Assembly: GCF_900116375.1 (NCBI RefSeq)
Contig: NZ_UETB01000016.1
Location: 27,500 to 91,499 of the forward strand
Source: Georgenia satyanarayanai
GTDB lineage: Bacteria; Actinomycetota; Actinomycetes; Actinomycetales; Actinomycetaceae
Direction of reading: 5' to 3'
DNA length: 64,000 nt
A program made the position numbers and the translations under genes. Under the pieces are notes generated by a model. It searched no databases and was not told where the DNA came from. It worked only from the letters and a program-made list of their open reading frames with translations. Shown in pieces: positions 25,828-34,257 of this stretch. Each line of letters starts with the position of its first letter. The stretch's first letter is position 1.

Positions 25828-25866
25828 CCGCCCGGGTGCCCGTCGACCGACGGAGCACCCGGGCGG
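25828..25866 (+). terminator. aztD terminator
   Basis: Perfect 12-bp stem CCGCCCGGGTGC / GCACCCGGGCGG with a 15-nt loop, 18 nt after the aztD stop. Confidence 0.75.
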
Positions 25867-25916
25867 CTCTCGTCACCCCGACCGGGACGCCGCGGGCTGG
25901 CAGTACCGTGGGTCCC

Positions 25917-26687
25917 ATGCGCATCGCACGGTTCACCACGGGTGACAGCCCCCGCTACGGCATCCTCGAGGACGGCTCCACCGACCTGGTGGTGCTCAAG
26001 GGGGACCCCCTGTTCATGCCGGTCGCCACGACCGGTGAGCGCGTCGCGCTCGACGACGTGCGCCTCCTCTCGCCCGTCATCCCGCGCTCCAAGGTCGTGG
26101 GCGTGGGCCGCAACTACGCCGAGCACGCCGCGGAGATGGGCAGCGACGTCCCGGACGAGCCGATCCTCTTCCTCAAGCCGAACACCTCGGTCACCGGCCC
26201 GGACGACCCGATCGTCGTCCCCGGCTACGCGCAGGAGGTGGACCACGAGGCCGAGCTCGCCGTCGTCGTCTCCCGCATGGCGAAGAACGTGAGCGCGGAG
26301 CAGGCCCTGGACCACGTCTTCGGGTACACGGTGGCCAACGACGTCACCGCCCGCGCCGCCCAGCGCTCGGACACGACGTGGACGCGCGGCAAGGCCTTCG
26401 ACACCTCCTGCCCCACCGGCCCGTTCCTCGCGCTGGACCTCGACGTCTCCGACGTCGCGGTGCGGGCGTGGGTGGACGGGGAGCTGCGGCAGGACGGGCG
26501 CACCTCCCAGATGGTGCGCGGCGTCCCCGAGCTCGTCGCCTACGTCTCGACGATCTTCACCCTGCTGCCCGGCGACATCATCCTCACCGGCACGCCCGCC
26601 GGTGTCGGGCCGGTGCGCCCGGGGCAGCGCGTGGAGGTCGAGGTCGAGGGCATCGGCCGCTTCGGCAACAACGTCGTCAAGCGGTAG
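25917..26687 (+). CDS. Fumarylacetoacetate hydrolase (FAH) family protein
   Basis: 256-residue FAH-fold enzyme, a metal-dependent hydrolase, decarboxylase or isomerase of 2-oxo acids. Signatures: VVGVGRNYAEHAAEMG, the metal-binding EVDHEAELAVVV, GYTVANDVTAR, KAFDTSCPTGPFL, and the C-terminal GDIILTGTPAGVG. The YcgM-like length and layout fit acylpyruvase or oxaloacetate decarboxylase activity; exact substrate not readable. ATG at 25917. The HIT gene begins 3 nt after its stop. Confidence 0.9.
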   Translation: MRIARFTTGDSPRYGILEDGSTDLVVLKGDPLFMPVATTGERVALDDVRLLSPVIPRSKVVGVGRNYAEHAAEMGSDVPDEPILFLKPNTSVTGPDDPIVVPGYAQEVDHEAELAVVVSRMAKNVSAEQALDHVFGYTVANDVTARAAQRSDTTWTRGKAFDTSCPTGPFLALDLDVSDVAVRAWVDGELRQDGRTSQMVRGVPELVAYVSTIFTLLPGDIILTGTPAGVGPVRPGQRVEVEVEGIGRFGNNVVKR

Positions 26688-26689
26688 CC

Positions 26690-27115
26690 GTGGCCGACGA
26701 CGGCGCGTGCGTGTTCTGCCGGATCGTCGCGGGTGGCGAGCCGGCCGAGATCGTCCTGGACGGTGACGACGTCGTCGCCTTCCTCGACGTGCGCCCCGTG
26801 TTCAAGGGGCACGTCCTCGTCGTCCCGCGCGCGCACGTCGTCACGCTGCCGGACCTGCCCGACGAGCTGGTCGGGCCGTTCTTCGCGCAGGTGCGCCGGG
26901 TGGCCGCCGTGGTGCCCGGGGCGCTGGGAGCGCAGGGCACCTTCGTCGCGATGAACAACGTCGTCAGCCAGAGCGTGGCGCACCTGCACGCCCACGTCGT
27001 CCCGCGGACGAGGGGTGACGGGCTGCGAGGCTTCTTCTGGCCGCGCGCCCGCTACGCCGAGGGTGAGGCGGCCGGCTACGCCGAGCGGCTGCGGGAGGCG
27101 CTCACCCCGGCCTGA
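26690..27115 (+). CDS. HIT family protein
   Basis: 141-residue histidine-triad nucleotide hydrolase or transferase. CVFCRIVAGGEPAEIV at the start includes the Cys pair common in bacterial HIT proteins, and the catalytic triad motif VAHLHAHVVPRTRGD is intact near residue 100. A tail with GFFWPRARYAEGEA is seen in the actinobacterial branch. GTG at 26690, only 2 nt after the FAH gene's TAG, so the two are read as one unit. Substrates are usually adenosine nucleotides with phosphoramidate or similar links. Confidence 0.9.
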   Translation: MADDGACVFCRIVAGGEPAEIVLDGDDVVAFLDVRPVFKGHVLVVPRAHVVTLPDLPDELVGPFFAQVRRVAAVVPGALGAQGTFVAMNNVVSQSVAHLHAHVVPRTRGDGLRGFFWPRARYAEGEAAGYAERLREALTPA

Positions 27116-27119
27116 TCTC

Positions 27120-27135
27120 TGTGGCGTGCGTCACA
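27120..27135 (+). promoter_or_regulatory. CRP-like site before the TRAP operon
   Basis: TGTGGCGTGCGTCACA matches the CRP consensus TGTGA-N6-TCACA at 9 of 10 defined positions. It lies 93 nt before dctP, with a possible -10 TACGGT at 27145-27150. It suggests cAMP/catabolite control; inference from sequence alone. Confidence 0.5.
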
Positions 27136-27212
27136 CCCGGCTGCTACGGTCTGGGTGGCACCGCTCCTCGCGCGCGACCGGCCGTGGAGCTGGTGACGGG
27201 GAGGAGGCGCGG

Positions 27213-28265
27213 GTGCGTCCGCAGCCCGAGGTGTCCGCCGCGGCTCGTGGCCGGGCCACCGTGACGATCCGCGCCCTCGTCGGCCTGGGCGCCGCCCTCC
27301 TCGCCGTCGGTGCGTGCGGCTACCGCGCCGGGCCGGACGTCGAGGGTGCCGAGCACGTCCTCATCGCCAGCCACCAGCTCGCCGCCGGGACGACCTTCGA
27401 CGAGGGCCTGCACGAGTTCGCCGACCTCGTCGCCGAGAAGTCCGACGGGCGGGTCCAGGTGGAGGTCTACCCGAGCGCCCAGCTCGGCAGCGAGACCGAC
27501 CTGTTCGAGAACATGCGCCGTGGCCTGGTGGACGTCGCCGTCGTCTCGCCTGGCTTCATCGCCGAGTTCGTCCCCGAGATGAGCATCCTGTCGATGCCGT
27601 TCCTCGTCACCACGCGCGAGCAGCGCGACGCCATCATCGACAGCGAGGTGGCCGAGCGGCTGGAGCGGCTGATGAAGGACCGGACCGGCAACGAGGTGCT
27701 CACCTACTTCGGCGGCGGGGTGCGCCAGATGTTCTTCAACGCGCCGGTCGAGGACCCCTCCGACCTCACCGGCCGTCTCTTCCGCACCCAGCCGAGCCAG
27801 GTCCTGGCCGACTCCTTCGGCGCCCTGGGCATGCACGCCTCGAACGTCTCCTACGGCGAGCTGTACTCGGCGCTCCAGCAGGACGTCGTCTCCGGGGCGG
27901 ACAACGAGGCCGTCTTCATCGTCGCGGAGAACTTCCAGGAGGCGGCGCCCTACCTCTACCTCACCGGCCACGAGGTGACGATCCGCCCGGCCGTCATCTC
28001 CGGCCACACGTTGGAGCGCCTGCCGGAGGACCTCCGGGAGGTCGTGCTGGAGGCCGGCGAGGAGGCCGGGGAGTTCGCGCGGGAGCTGGAGGCGCAGACC
28101 GACGACGCCGCCCTCGAGGAGCTGCGCTCGGACCCGGACGTCACGGTGGTCGAGGCGGACACCGAGGCGCTCGCGGCGATGGTCGAGCCCGTCTGGGAGC
28201 GGTACGCGGCCCGGTGGGGGCTGGAGGACATGCTCGCGGAGATCCGCGCGACGGGGGAGGGGTGA
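27213..28265 (+). CDS. dctP: TRAP transporter substrate-binding lipoprotein (DctP)
   Basis: 350-residue extracytoplasmic solute receptor. N-terminus basic, then a hydrophobic segment and lipobox LLAVGACGYR (Cys near residue 34). Binding domain: VLIASHQLAAGTTFDEGLHEF, RVQVEVYPSAQLGSETDLFE, MSILSMPFLV, and GADNEAVFIVAENFQ, typical DctP features. The conserved Arg that binds the carboxylate is probably in GRLFRTQPSQV. GTG at 27213 has GGGGAGGAGG upstream. It is followed by dctQ (4 nt) and dctM (1-nt overlap). Likely substrate: a C4-dicarboxylate or other organic or sugar acid. Confidence 0.9.
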   Translation: MRPQPEVSAAARGRATVTIRALVGLGAALLAVGACGYRAGPDVEGAEHVLIASHQLAAGTTFDEGLHEFADLVAEKSDGRVQVEVYPSAQLGSETDLFENMRRGLVDVAVVSPGFIAEFVPEMSILSMPFLVTTREQRDAIIDSEVAERLERLMKDRTGNEVLTYFGGGVRQMFFNAPVEDPSDLTGRLFRTQPSQVLADSFGALGMHASNVSYGELYSALQQDVVSGADNEAVFIVAENFQEAAPYLYLTGHEVTIRPAVISGHTLERLPEDLREVVLEAGEEAGEFARELEAQTDDAALEELRSDPDVTVVEADTEALAAMVEPVWERYAARWGLEDMLAEIRATGEG

Positions 28266-28269
28266 GGAG

Positions 28270-28839
28270 ATGACGTCCGTGCTCGACCGGATCGACCGGG
28301 TGCTGGCCGCCGTCACCGGGGCGCTGCTCGCGGCGCTGACCCTCGTCGTCACCTTCCAGGTGCTCGGGCGCTACGTCCCCTTCATCCCGCGTCCGCTGTG
28401 GACGGAGGAGATCGCGCGCCTGCTGCTCGCCTGGATGGTGTTCCTCGGCGCGGCGGTGGTCCTGCGGCGCAGCGACCACTTCGTCATCGACCTCATCCCG
28501 CGGCGCGTCGACGCGCGGGTGGGCCGCCTCCTGCAGCTGCTCGTGCTCGTGCTCGTCGCGGCCGTGTCGGTCGTGCTCGTCGTCGGTGGGCTGGTCATGG
28601 CCCAGGGCGGGCTCACCCGCGTCTCCACGGCCTCCGGCCTGCACCGGGCGTGGGGCTTCGCCGCGCTTCCGGTCGGTGGTCTGTTCATGGTGGTGTTCAG
28701 CGTCGAGCTCGCCGTGCGGGTGCTGCGGCGCCGTCCGCTCCCCGAGCAGGCCTCCATCGGCGCCTCCGGGGCGCCCCCGCGTCCCGACGCCGGCGGGCGG
28801 GACGCCGCGACGGGGCCGGACGAGGAGCGGGGTCGCTGA
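28270..28839 (+). CDS. dctQ: TRAP transporter small permease (DctQ)
   Basis: 189-residue four-helix small subunit. LVVTFQVLGRYV at the end of helix 1, PLWTEEIARLLLAWMVFLGAA (the conserved TEE motif), HFVIDLIPRRV, and helices at about 95-120 and 130-155. A charged Pro/Gly-rich tail follows residue 160. Binds DctM to form the membrane unit. ATG 28270 is 4 nt after dctP; the stop overlaps the dctM start (TGATG). Confidence 0.92.
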   Translation: MTSVLDRIDRVLAAVTGALLAALTLVVTFQVLGRYVPFIPRPLWTEEIARLLLAWMVFLGAAVVLRRSDHFVIDLIPRRVDARVGRLLQLLVLVLVAAVSVVLVVGGLVMAQGGLTRVSTASGLHRAWGFAALPVGGLFMVVFSVELAVRVLRRRPLPEQASIGASGAPPRPDAGGRDAATGPDEERGR

Positions 28840-30122
28840 TGGACACCGGCCTCGTCGCGCTCATCCTCCTGGGACTGTTCGTCACCTTCATCGTCCTGCG
28901 TGTGCCCATCGCCTTCGCGCTCCTGCTCGCGTGCCTGCCCTTCTTCCTCGTCGACCCTCGGGCGGACCAGGCCCTGCTCGCCCAGCAGGTGTACTCCGGG
29001 ATCGACTCCTTCGTCCTGCTCGCCGTGCCGTTCTTCATCCTCGCGGCGGCGATCATGAACGCGTCGCAAGTGACCGACCGGCTCATCGTGCTGGCCCAGG
29101 CGCTCGTCGGCTGGGTCCGCGGCGGCCTCGGCATCACGAACGTCGTGGCCTCGATGGGCTTCGGCGGTGTCTCGGGCTCCTCCAACGCCGACGTCGCCGG
29201 GCTCGGCTCGGTGCTCATCCCGCAGATGGAGCGGCGCGGGTACCCGGTCGGCTACGCCGTCGGGGTCACGGCGGCCTCGGCGGTCATCGGCTCGGTCATC
29301 CCGCCGAGCATCCAGATGGTCGTGTGGGGCTCGCTCAGCGGCACCTCCATCGGCGCGCTGTTCCTCGCCGGGGTGGTCCCGGGCGTGCTCATCGGCGGCG
29401 GGATGATGACGGTCGCCTACCTCGTGGCCCGCCGCAACGACTTCCCCCGGGAGGAGCGCCCGCCCTTCCGGGAGGTCCTCGTCGCGCTGCGCGACTCCCT
29501 CCTGGCGCTCGGCATCATCGTCCTCGTCCTCGGCGGCATCCTCGGCGGCTTCGTCACGGCGACGGAGGCCGCGGTGATCGCGGTCCTGTACGCCCTGTTC
29601 CTCGGGATGGTCGTCTACCGGACGATCTCCTGGCGGGACCTGCCCGCGATCCTGCGCGAGAGCGCCCTGTTCGCCGTGCTGCCGCTCTTCGCGCTCGCCG
29701 CCGCCGGTGCCCTCGCCCACCTCATGGCCTACTACCGGATCCCGCTCGTGCTGCAGAGCGTCGTCGAGGGCGTCCCGGCCTGGGCCCTGCTGTGGGTCGT
29801 GGCGATCGTCTTCCTCGTCGTCGGCATCTTCCTCGACGCCCTGCCGGCGATGGCCATCATGATCCCGGTGCTCGCCCCGGCCGTCACGGCGGCGGGCCTG
29901 GACCCGGTCCACTACGGGGTCGTCGCCGTGATGTCCCTGGCCATGGGGCTCATCACCCCGCCGTACGGGCTGTCGCTGCTGCTCGCCGCGCGCATCGGCA
30001 ACATCCCCATCCACCGGGCGGTGCCGGCCACCGTCCCCTTCGCGCTCGTCATCCTCGTGACGATCGCCCTCGTCGTCCTCGTGCCGCAGGTGGCGCTCTG
30101 GCTGCCCTCGCTGACCGAGTGA
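28839..30122 (+). CDS. dctM: TRAP transporter large permease (DctM)
   Basis: 427-residue large subunit with about twelve membrane helices that uses the sodium gradient for solute uptake. Motifs: VPIAFALLLACLPFF, VPFFILAAAIMNAS, FGGVSGSSNADVAGLGSVLI, SVIPPSIQMVVWG and GLITPPYGLSLLL near the end, all typical. ATG 28839 overlaps the dctQ stop by 1 nt. Just after its stop comes a good ribosome site (GGAAGGAG, 30129-30136) without a convincing gene, possibly the remnant of a lost distal operon gene. Confidence 0.94.
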   Translation: MDTGLVALILLGLFVTFIVLRVPIAFALLLACLPFFLVDPRADQALLAQQVYSGIDSFVLLAVPFFILAAAIMNASQVTDRLIVLAQALVGWVRGGLGITNVVASMGFGGVSGSSNADVAGLGSVLIPQMERRGYPVGYAVGVTAASAVIGSVIPPSIQMVVWGSLSGTSIGALFLAGVVPGVLIGGGMMTVAYLVARRNDFPREERPPFREVLVALRDSLLALGIIVLVLGGILGGFVTATEAAVIAVLYALFLGMVVYRTISWRDLPAILRESALFAVLPLFALAAAGALAHLMAYYRIPLVLQSVVEGVPAWALLWVVAIVFLVVGIFLDALPAMAIMIPVLAPAVTAAGLDPVHYGVVAVMSLAMGLITPPYGLSLLLAARIGNIPIHRAVPATVPFALVILVTIALVVLVPQVALWLPSLTE

Positions 30123-30214
30123 CCGACGTGGAAGGAGCCGTGGCGTGAGCCGGTGCGGCACCCACCGGAGCGAGGCTTCCGAGGTGGCGCGGTTCGGACC
30201 GGCTGCCGGCGCCG

Positions 30215-30796
30215 TCAGTGCAGTGCGGCGTCCGCGTCGGTGCGGCGGTAGCCGGTGAAGCGCACGGTGAGGCCGGTGCGCGTGGGAGCGGCGCAGAAGA
30301 GACCGGCCGTGACGACGGCGCCCGGGTCGAGGTGCGCGACGCGGACCAGCCGGAAGGCCTCGCCGTCGACGCGGGCCCGGACGGTCACCGCGTCCCCCGA
30401 CCGGCTGGCGCGCACGGTCACCCGCCGCCCGACCCACTCGGGCACGGGGGCGACCGACCAGTCCGAGGTGCCGTGGGTGACGACGGCGCCGAGCTGGGCG
30501 ACGCCGTCGGACACCTCGACGCCCGCCTTGACCCACTCCTCGGGCGAGACGCGGAGGAACAGCCCGGCCTGGTCGAACTGCTCGGCGAAGTCGAGGACGA
30601 GGTCGACCTCGAGCGCCCCCGAGGCGGGCAGCGGCTCGAGCAGGGCGTGCTCGGTGTCGTGGACGAAGCCGTAGGAGGTGTGGCGCCACGCGTCGCTGCC
30701 CTCGGCCGCGGCGACGTGCAGCTCCTCCTCGACGACGACGGCGGAGACGGGCGGTGTGGTCCACGTGCCCTCGTGCAGGAGACGACTGAGTCTCAT
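30215..30796 (-). CDS. DUF1349 domain protein
   Basis: 193-residue cytoplasmic protein of the DUF1349 (concanavalin-like beta-sandwich) family. Family features: SYGFVHDTEHALLEPLP, VDLVLDFAEQFDQAGLFLRV, EEWVKAGVEVSDGVAQLGAV, HGTSDWS and a closing AGLFCAAPTRTGLTVRF. Proteins of this group resemble YwnB/regulator-of-carbohydrate proteins; biochemical role unproven. ATG start at 30796. It is convergent with dctM and is followed on the same strand by a GNAT gene 32 nt upstream. Confidence 0.85.
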   Translation of the reverse strand: MRLSRLLHEGTWTTPPVSAVVVEEELHVAAAEGSDAWRHTSYGFVHDTEHALLEPLPASGALEVDLVLDFAEQFDQAGLFLRVSPEEWVKAGVEVSDGVAQLGAVVTHGTSDWSVAPVPEWVGRRVTVRASRSGDAVTVRARVDGEAFRLVRVAHLDPGAVVTAGLFCAAPTRTGLTVRFTGYRRTDADAALH

Positions 30797-30828
30797 CCCG
30801 GAACCGTACCGGGCGGAGCGGGGACGGT

Positions 30829-31296
30829 TCAGGCGCCGATCTGGGGGTGCAGCTCACGCTCGTAGTAGAAGGCGCGCTCCCACGGCCCCGTGCCGGTGGC
30901 GAAGCCGTGGCGCTCGTAGAAGCGTCGGGTGTCGACGTCCTCCTCGTCGACGTTGATCTCGATGAGCGACACGCCCTCGGCGGTCGCGTCGGCGACGAGA
31001 CGCTCGATGATGGCGGTCCCGATGCCCCGGTCACGCAGCTCGGGCACGACGTACAGCTCGTCGAGGAGCAGGACCGGCCCGTCGTACCAGATGTTCGGGC
31101 GGGAGGTGAGGAGCGCGACGCCGACGGCCGGGTCGCCGGCGACCAGTGCCGACGTCCTTCCGGCCGGGAGCAGCTCCTCCAGCCGCGCGGTGAGGACCGC
31201 GACGCCGGGGGAGTGGCTGTCGAACTCGACGTTGAAGTCGTGCAGGAGCTGCGCCACCACAGGCGCGTCGCAGACGTGGGCCCAGCGGACATCCAT
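30829..31296 (-). CDS. GNAT family N-acetyltransferase
   Basis: 155-residue acetyl-CoA-dependent transferase. The central motif LLLDELYVVPELRDRGIGTA contains the AcCoA-binding RxxGxG loop, and VSLIEINVDEEDVDTRRFYERHGF is the usual motif B region. Substrate unknown (amine or small molecule). ATG at 31296; it precedes the DUF1349 gene by 32 nt on the same strand and may be cotranscribed. Upstream lies the 20-bp tandem array. Confidence 0.9.
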   Translation of the reverse strand: MDVRWAHVCDAPVVAQLLHDFNVEFDSHSPGVAVLTARLEELLPAGRTSALVAGDPAVGVALLTSRPNIWYDGPVLLLDELYVVPELRDRGIGTAIIERLVADATAEGVSLIEINVDEEDVDTRRFYERHGFATGTGPWERAFYYERELHPQIGA

Positions 31297-31335
31297 GGGG
31301 GAACGGTACGGAGGGGCCCGCGTGCCTCGCGACGG

Positions 31336-31500
31336 AATAACTCAGCTCTCGACGCGGGAGGGGGAGCCGTCGACGGGACGGGGGGAGCCGTCGGCGGGAC
31401 GGGGGAGCCGTACGCGGGACGGGGGAGCCGTCGGCGGCACGGGGGAGCCGTCGGCGGGACGGGGGAGCCGTCGGCGGGAGGGGGGAGCCGTCGGCGGGAG
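31336..31500 (+). repeat. 20-bp GC-rich tandem array (copy E of the dispersed repeat family)
   Basis: A head AATAACTCAGCTCTCGACGC resembles the head of copies A and B. Six 20-bp units based on GGGGGAGCCGTCGGCGGGAC then run in exact register from 31381 to 31500, with one less regular unit before them. The array fills the gap between the GNAT promoter side and the end of the CNNM gene. Confidence 0.85.
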
Positions 31501-31524
31501 AGGCGTCCCGCTCCCGCCGAGGTG

Positions 31525-32580
31525 CTACCGGCCGCCGGGGACGGGGCTGCTCGCGCCGCCCTGGGCCGCCGCGGTGGTGCGCGGGAACAGGTGCGCGAGG
31601 ACGTCGGCCAGCGTGACGACCGCGGTGCCGCGCTCGGCGGTCCGGACGACCGCGAGGTGGGTGGACGTCTCCCGCATCCTGGTCAGCGCGGTGTGGAGCG
31701 GCGTGCTCGCCTCGAGCTCGAAGACCGGCGTGACGAGCTCGGCGACCGGGGCGTCGTCGTCGAGCAGGAGCGTGTCCCGCACGTGGACGACGCCGGTGGG
31801 CGCGACGGCGCCCCGGGCCCGGACGAGGAGGCGCAGGTGCCCGGTCTCGTGGGCCACCCGCCGCACGTCACCGGCCGTCGCGGCCACCGACACGGTCACC
31901 GGGGCCGTGCGGCCGGCGACGAGGTCGGCCACGGTGAGCCGGCGCAGGTCCAGCGCCCCGGAGAGCTGCGCGGAGTACGCGAGCTCCAGCGCCCCGACGC
32001 TCGCGGAGTGCTCGACGAGGTGGCGCAGGTCGTCCGGGTTCTGCCCGGAGCCGACGGACTCGACCGGCTCGACACCGACCCTGCGCAGGCACCAGTTCGC
32101 CGCGCTGTTGAGCGCGACGAGGATCGGGCGGGTGGGGACCATGAACGCCCGCATCGGCAGCGCGAGCATCGTCGCGGACCTCTCCGGGTGGGCGATGGCC
32201 CACGACTTGGGCGCCATCTCCCCGACCACGAGGTGGAGGAAGGTGACGACGACGAGCGCGAGGACGAAGCCGACGACGTCGGCCACCCAGTACGGCGCGC
32301 CGAGGTCGCTGACGACCGGGGTGATCCAGTGGTGGACCGCCGGCTTGGTGATCGCGCCCAGGGCCAGGGTGCACACGGTGATGCCGAGCTGGGAGCCGGC
32401 GAGCAGGACGGTGAGCTCGGTGGAGCTGCGCAGCGCCGCGCGGGCGGCGCGGCTCTCGGCGGCGGCGTCCTCGAGACGGTGCCGCTTGGCGGCGAGGAGC
32501 GCGAACTCCACGGCGACGAAGAACGCGCTGAGCGCGATGATGACGACGGTCGCGGTCGCGACGACCCAGGGGTTGCTCAT
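31525..32580 (-). CDS. CNNM/CBS-domain membrane protein (short form)
   Basis: 351-residue member of the DUF21/CNNM (hemolysin-like, CorC-related) family, linked to divalent cation, probably magnesium, transport. N-terminal membrane domain with VATATVVIIALSAFFVAVEF, then AGSQLGITVCTLALGAITKP and FLHLVVGEMAPKSWAIAHPE; after about residue 190 a CBS pair (VAGRTAPVTVSVAATAG and THLAVVRTAERGTAVVTL). It lacks the C-terminal CorC_HlyC domain that its upstream neighbour has. ATG overlaps the longer paralogue's stop by 4 nt, so the two probably form a heteromer. Confidence 0.88.
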   Translation of the reverse strand: MSNPWVVATATVVIIALSAFFVAVEFALLAAKRHRLEDAAAESRAARAALRSSTELTVLLAGSQLGITVCTLALGAITKPAVHHWITPVVSDLGAPYWVADVVGFVLALVVVTFLHLVVGEMAPKSWAIAHPERSATMLALPMRAFMVPTRPILVALNSAANWCLRRVGVEPVESVGSGQNPDDLRHLVEHSASVGALELAYSAQLSGALDLRRLTVADLVAGRTAPVTVSVAATAGDVRRVAHETGHLRLLVRARGAVAPTGVVHVRDTLLLDDDAPVAELVTPVFELEASTPLHTALTRMRETSTHLAVVRTAERGTAVVTLADVLAHLFPRTTAAAQGGASSPVPGGR

Positions 32581-33956
32581 CGGCCGGCCTCCTCGTCCTC
32601 GTGCGCGGGCCGGTCGGCGAGCCTCACCCGCACGAGCGAGGGCACGTGCCGCTCGACGTCCAGCACCTCCACGTGCAGCTGCTTGTCCGGTGGGGCCTCG
32701 GGCAGGGCGAGGTGGGCCGGGTCGGGCGGGAGGTCGACGACGACGGCGGTGCCCACCTCGGGCAGCGAGCCGTGGACCTCGATGGCGAGGCCGGCCACGG
32801 TCTCGTAGTCCCCGCGGGGCAGGTCGTGGTCGATGGCGCGCTCCACCTCGTCGATGTGGACGTCCCCGGCCATGGTCCAGCTGCCGTCCTCCTGCGGGGT
32901 GAGCGAGGGCGCCTCCGCCTCGTCGTGCTCGTCGGTGATCTCCCCGACGACCTCCTCGGCGAGGTCCTCGAGGGTGAGGACGCCGGTGAAGCTGCCGTAC
33001 TCGTCGACGACGCAGGCCATCTCGTTGCGGCTGGCCGACAGCTCGCGCAGGGCGTCGGGCAGCGCCATCGACGTCGGCAGGACGAGGGCGGGACGCTGCA
33101 TCTCGGCGGCGGTCGCGTCGTCGGGGAGGGTGCCGGTGAGCAGGTCGACGAGGTGGACCACGCCGACGACGTCGTCCTCCTCGTCCAGCACCGGGTAGCG
33201 GGAGTGGCCGGTCGCCATGAGCGTGCGGACCTCCGCGACGGTCTGGTCGGCGCGGACGGCGCCGACGCGCGCGCGGGGGATCATCGCGTGCTCGACGTCC
33301 TGGCGGGGGAAGTCGAGGATGCGGTCGAGGAGCACCGAGAGGTCGGCCGGCAGGTCACCGCTGGCACGGGAGTCGGCGACGATGTGCTCGAGGTCGCGGG
33401 CCGTGGCCGAGTGCTCGACGTCGTGGACGGGCTCGATCCGCAGCAGGCGCAGCAGCGCGTTGGACGCGGCGTCGAAGACCGTGATGAGCCAGCCGAAGGC
33501 GGCGAGGTAGAGGTTCGTCGAGCGCGCCAGCCACAGGGCGACGGGCTCGGGCTTGGCGATGGCGAGGTTCTTGGGGAAGAGCTCGCCGAAGAGCATCTGG
33601 ACGAGCGTCGACAGCACCAGGGCGAGAACGGTGCCGACGGCGACACCCACGCCCGTGGAGACGCCGACACCGCCGAGCGCGTCGCCCAGCGCCTGGCCCA
33701 CGAGCGGCTCGGCGACGTAGCCGACGAGCAGCCCGGTGACGGTGATCCCGAGCTGTGCGCCCGAGAGCATGAAGGAGGTGCGGCGGGTGACCTTCAGGGC
33801 ACGCTGCGCGGGCTCGTCACCGGCCTCCGCGCGGGCGGCGAGCCGTGAGCGGTCCACCGCCATGTAGGCGAACTCCTGGGCCACGAAGTAGCCCGTCACC
33901 GCGGTGATGGCGAGGATGACGAGGATCCCCAGCAGGAGGGAGAGCACCCAGATCAT
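32577..33956 (-). CDS. CNNM/CBS/CorC_HlyC membrane protein (long form)
   Basis: 459-residue full-length CNNM-type protein: membrane DUF21 domain (residues 1-190: LAITAVTGYFVAQEFAYMAV, GAQLGITVTGLLVGYVAEPL, MLFGELFPKNLAIAKPEP), CBS pair (about 210-335: DVEHAMIPRARVGAVRADQT, HSRYPVLDEEDDVVGVVHL, ACVVDEYGSFTGVLTLEDL) and the C-terminal CorC_HlyC domain with GDVHIDEVERAI and DYETVAGLAIE. Probable Mg2+/Co2+ transport or regulation. I chose ATG 33956 because AGGGGG lies 8 nt upstream; GTG 33965 would overlap that ribosome site. Confidence 0.9.
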   Translation of the reverse strand: MIWVLSLLLGILVILAITAVTGYFVAQEFAYMAVDRSRLAARAEAGDEPAQRALKVTRRTSFMLSGAQLGITVTGLLVGYVAEPLVGQALGDALGGVGVSTGVGVAVGTVLALVLSTLVQMLFGELFPKNLAIAKPEPVALWLARSTNLYLAAFGWLITVFDAASNALLRLLRIEPVHDVEHSATARDLEHIVADSRASGDLPADLSVLLDRILDFPRQDVEHAMIPRARVGAVRADQTVAEVRTLMATGHSRYPVLDEEDDVVGVVHLVDLLTGTLPDDATAAEMQRPALVLPTSMALPDALRELSASRNEMACVVDEYGSFTGVLTLEDLAEEVVGEITDEHDEAEAPSLTPQEDGSWTMAGDVHIDEVERAIDHDLPRGDYETVAGLAIEVHGSLPEVGTAVVVDLPPDPAHLALPEAPPDKQLHVEVLDVERHVPSLVRVRLADRPAHEDEEAGR

Positions 33957-34169
33957 CGAGTGCACCCCCTGGTGGCGGTGCTGACGGTCTGGGTGCTGGT
34001 ACTACAGGAGTCGTCCATGGTCCTTCGCAGGCTGGGGTCAGGTAGGCGCCATGCTAGAGGAGCACGCCGCGAGAGGCTCAACGTGGGCCGCAGGGCAGAA
34101 GTTCCCGCGGCGGGCCCAGCACGTCGCCGCCGGGCCGGACGCGGAGGGGTCCGGCCTGCCCTGGTCGCG

Positions 34170-34197
34170 TTGACACTCTCATTCCAGCCTCTATAGG
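34170..34197 (+). promoter_or_regulatory. Sigma-70-type promoter of the amino-acid ABC operon
   Basis: Perfect -35 TTGACA (34170-34175), 16-nt spacer, -10 TATAGG (34192-34197), 61 nt before the GTG start. The rest of the 300-nt gap back to 33956 (GC-rich, no gene seen) should hold the divergent CNNM promoter, which I could not pin down. Confidence 0.75.
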
Positions 34198-34257
34198 TTG
34201 CTTTGACGCAATGAGCACGGCACGGAACCAGACGCACACGACGAGGTAGGCATCCAC

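Noticed and set aside
30146..30260. Short GTG ORF after dctM with a good ribosome site
   Set aside because: Only 37 codons, runs into the convergent DUF1349 gene, no recognisable sequence; recorded as a possible gene remnant only.
33960..34196. Short Arg-rich plus-strand ORF before the amino-acid ABC operon
   Set aside because: It spans the -35 and -10 promoter boxes and has no family features.
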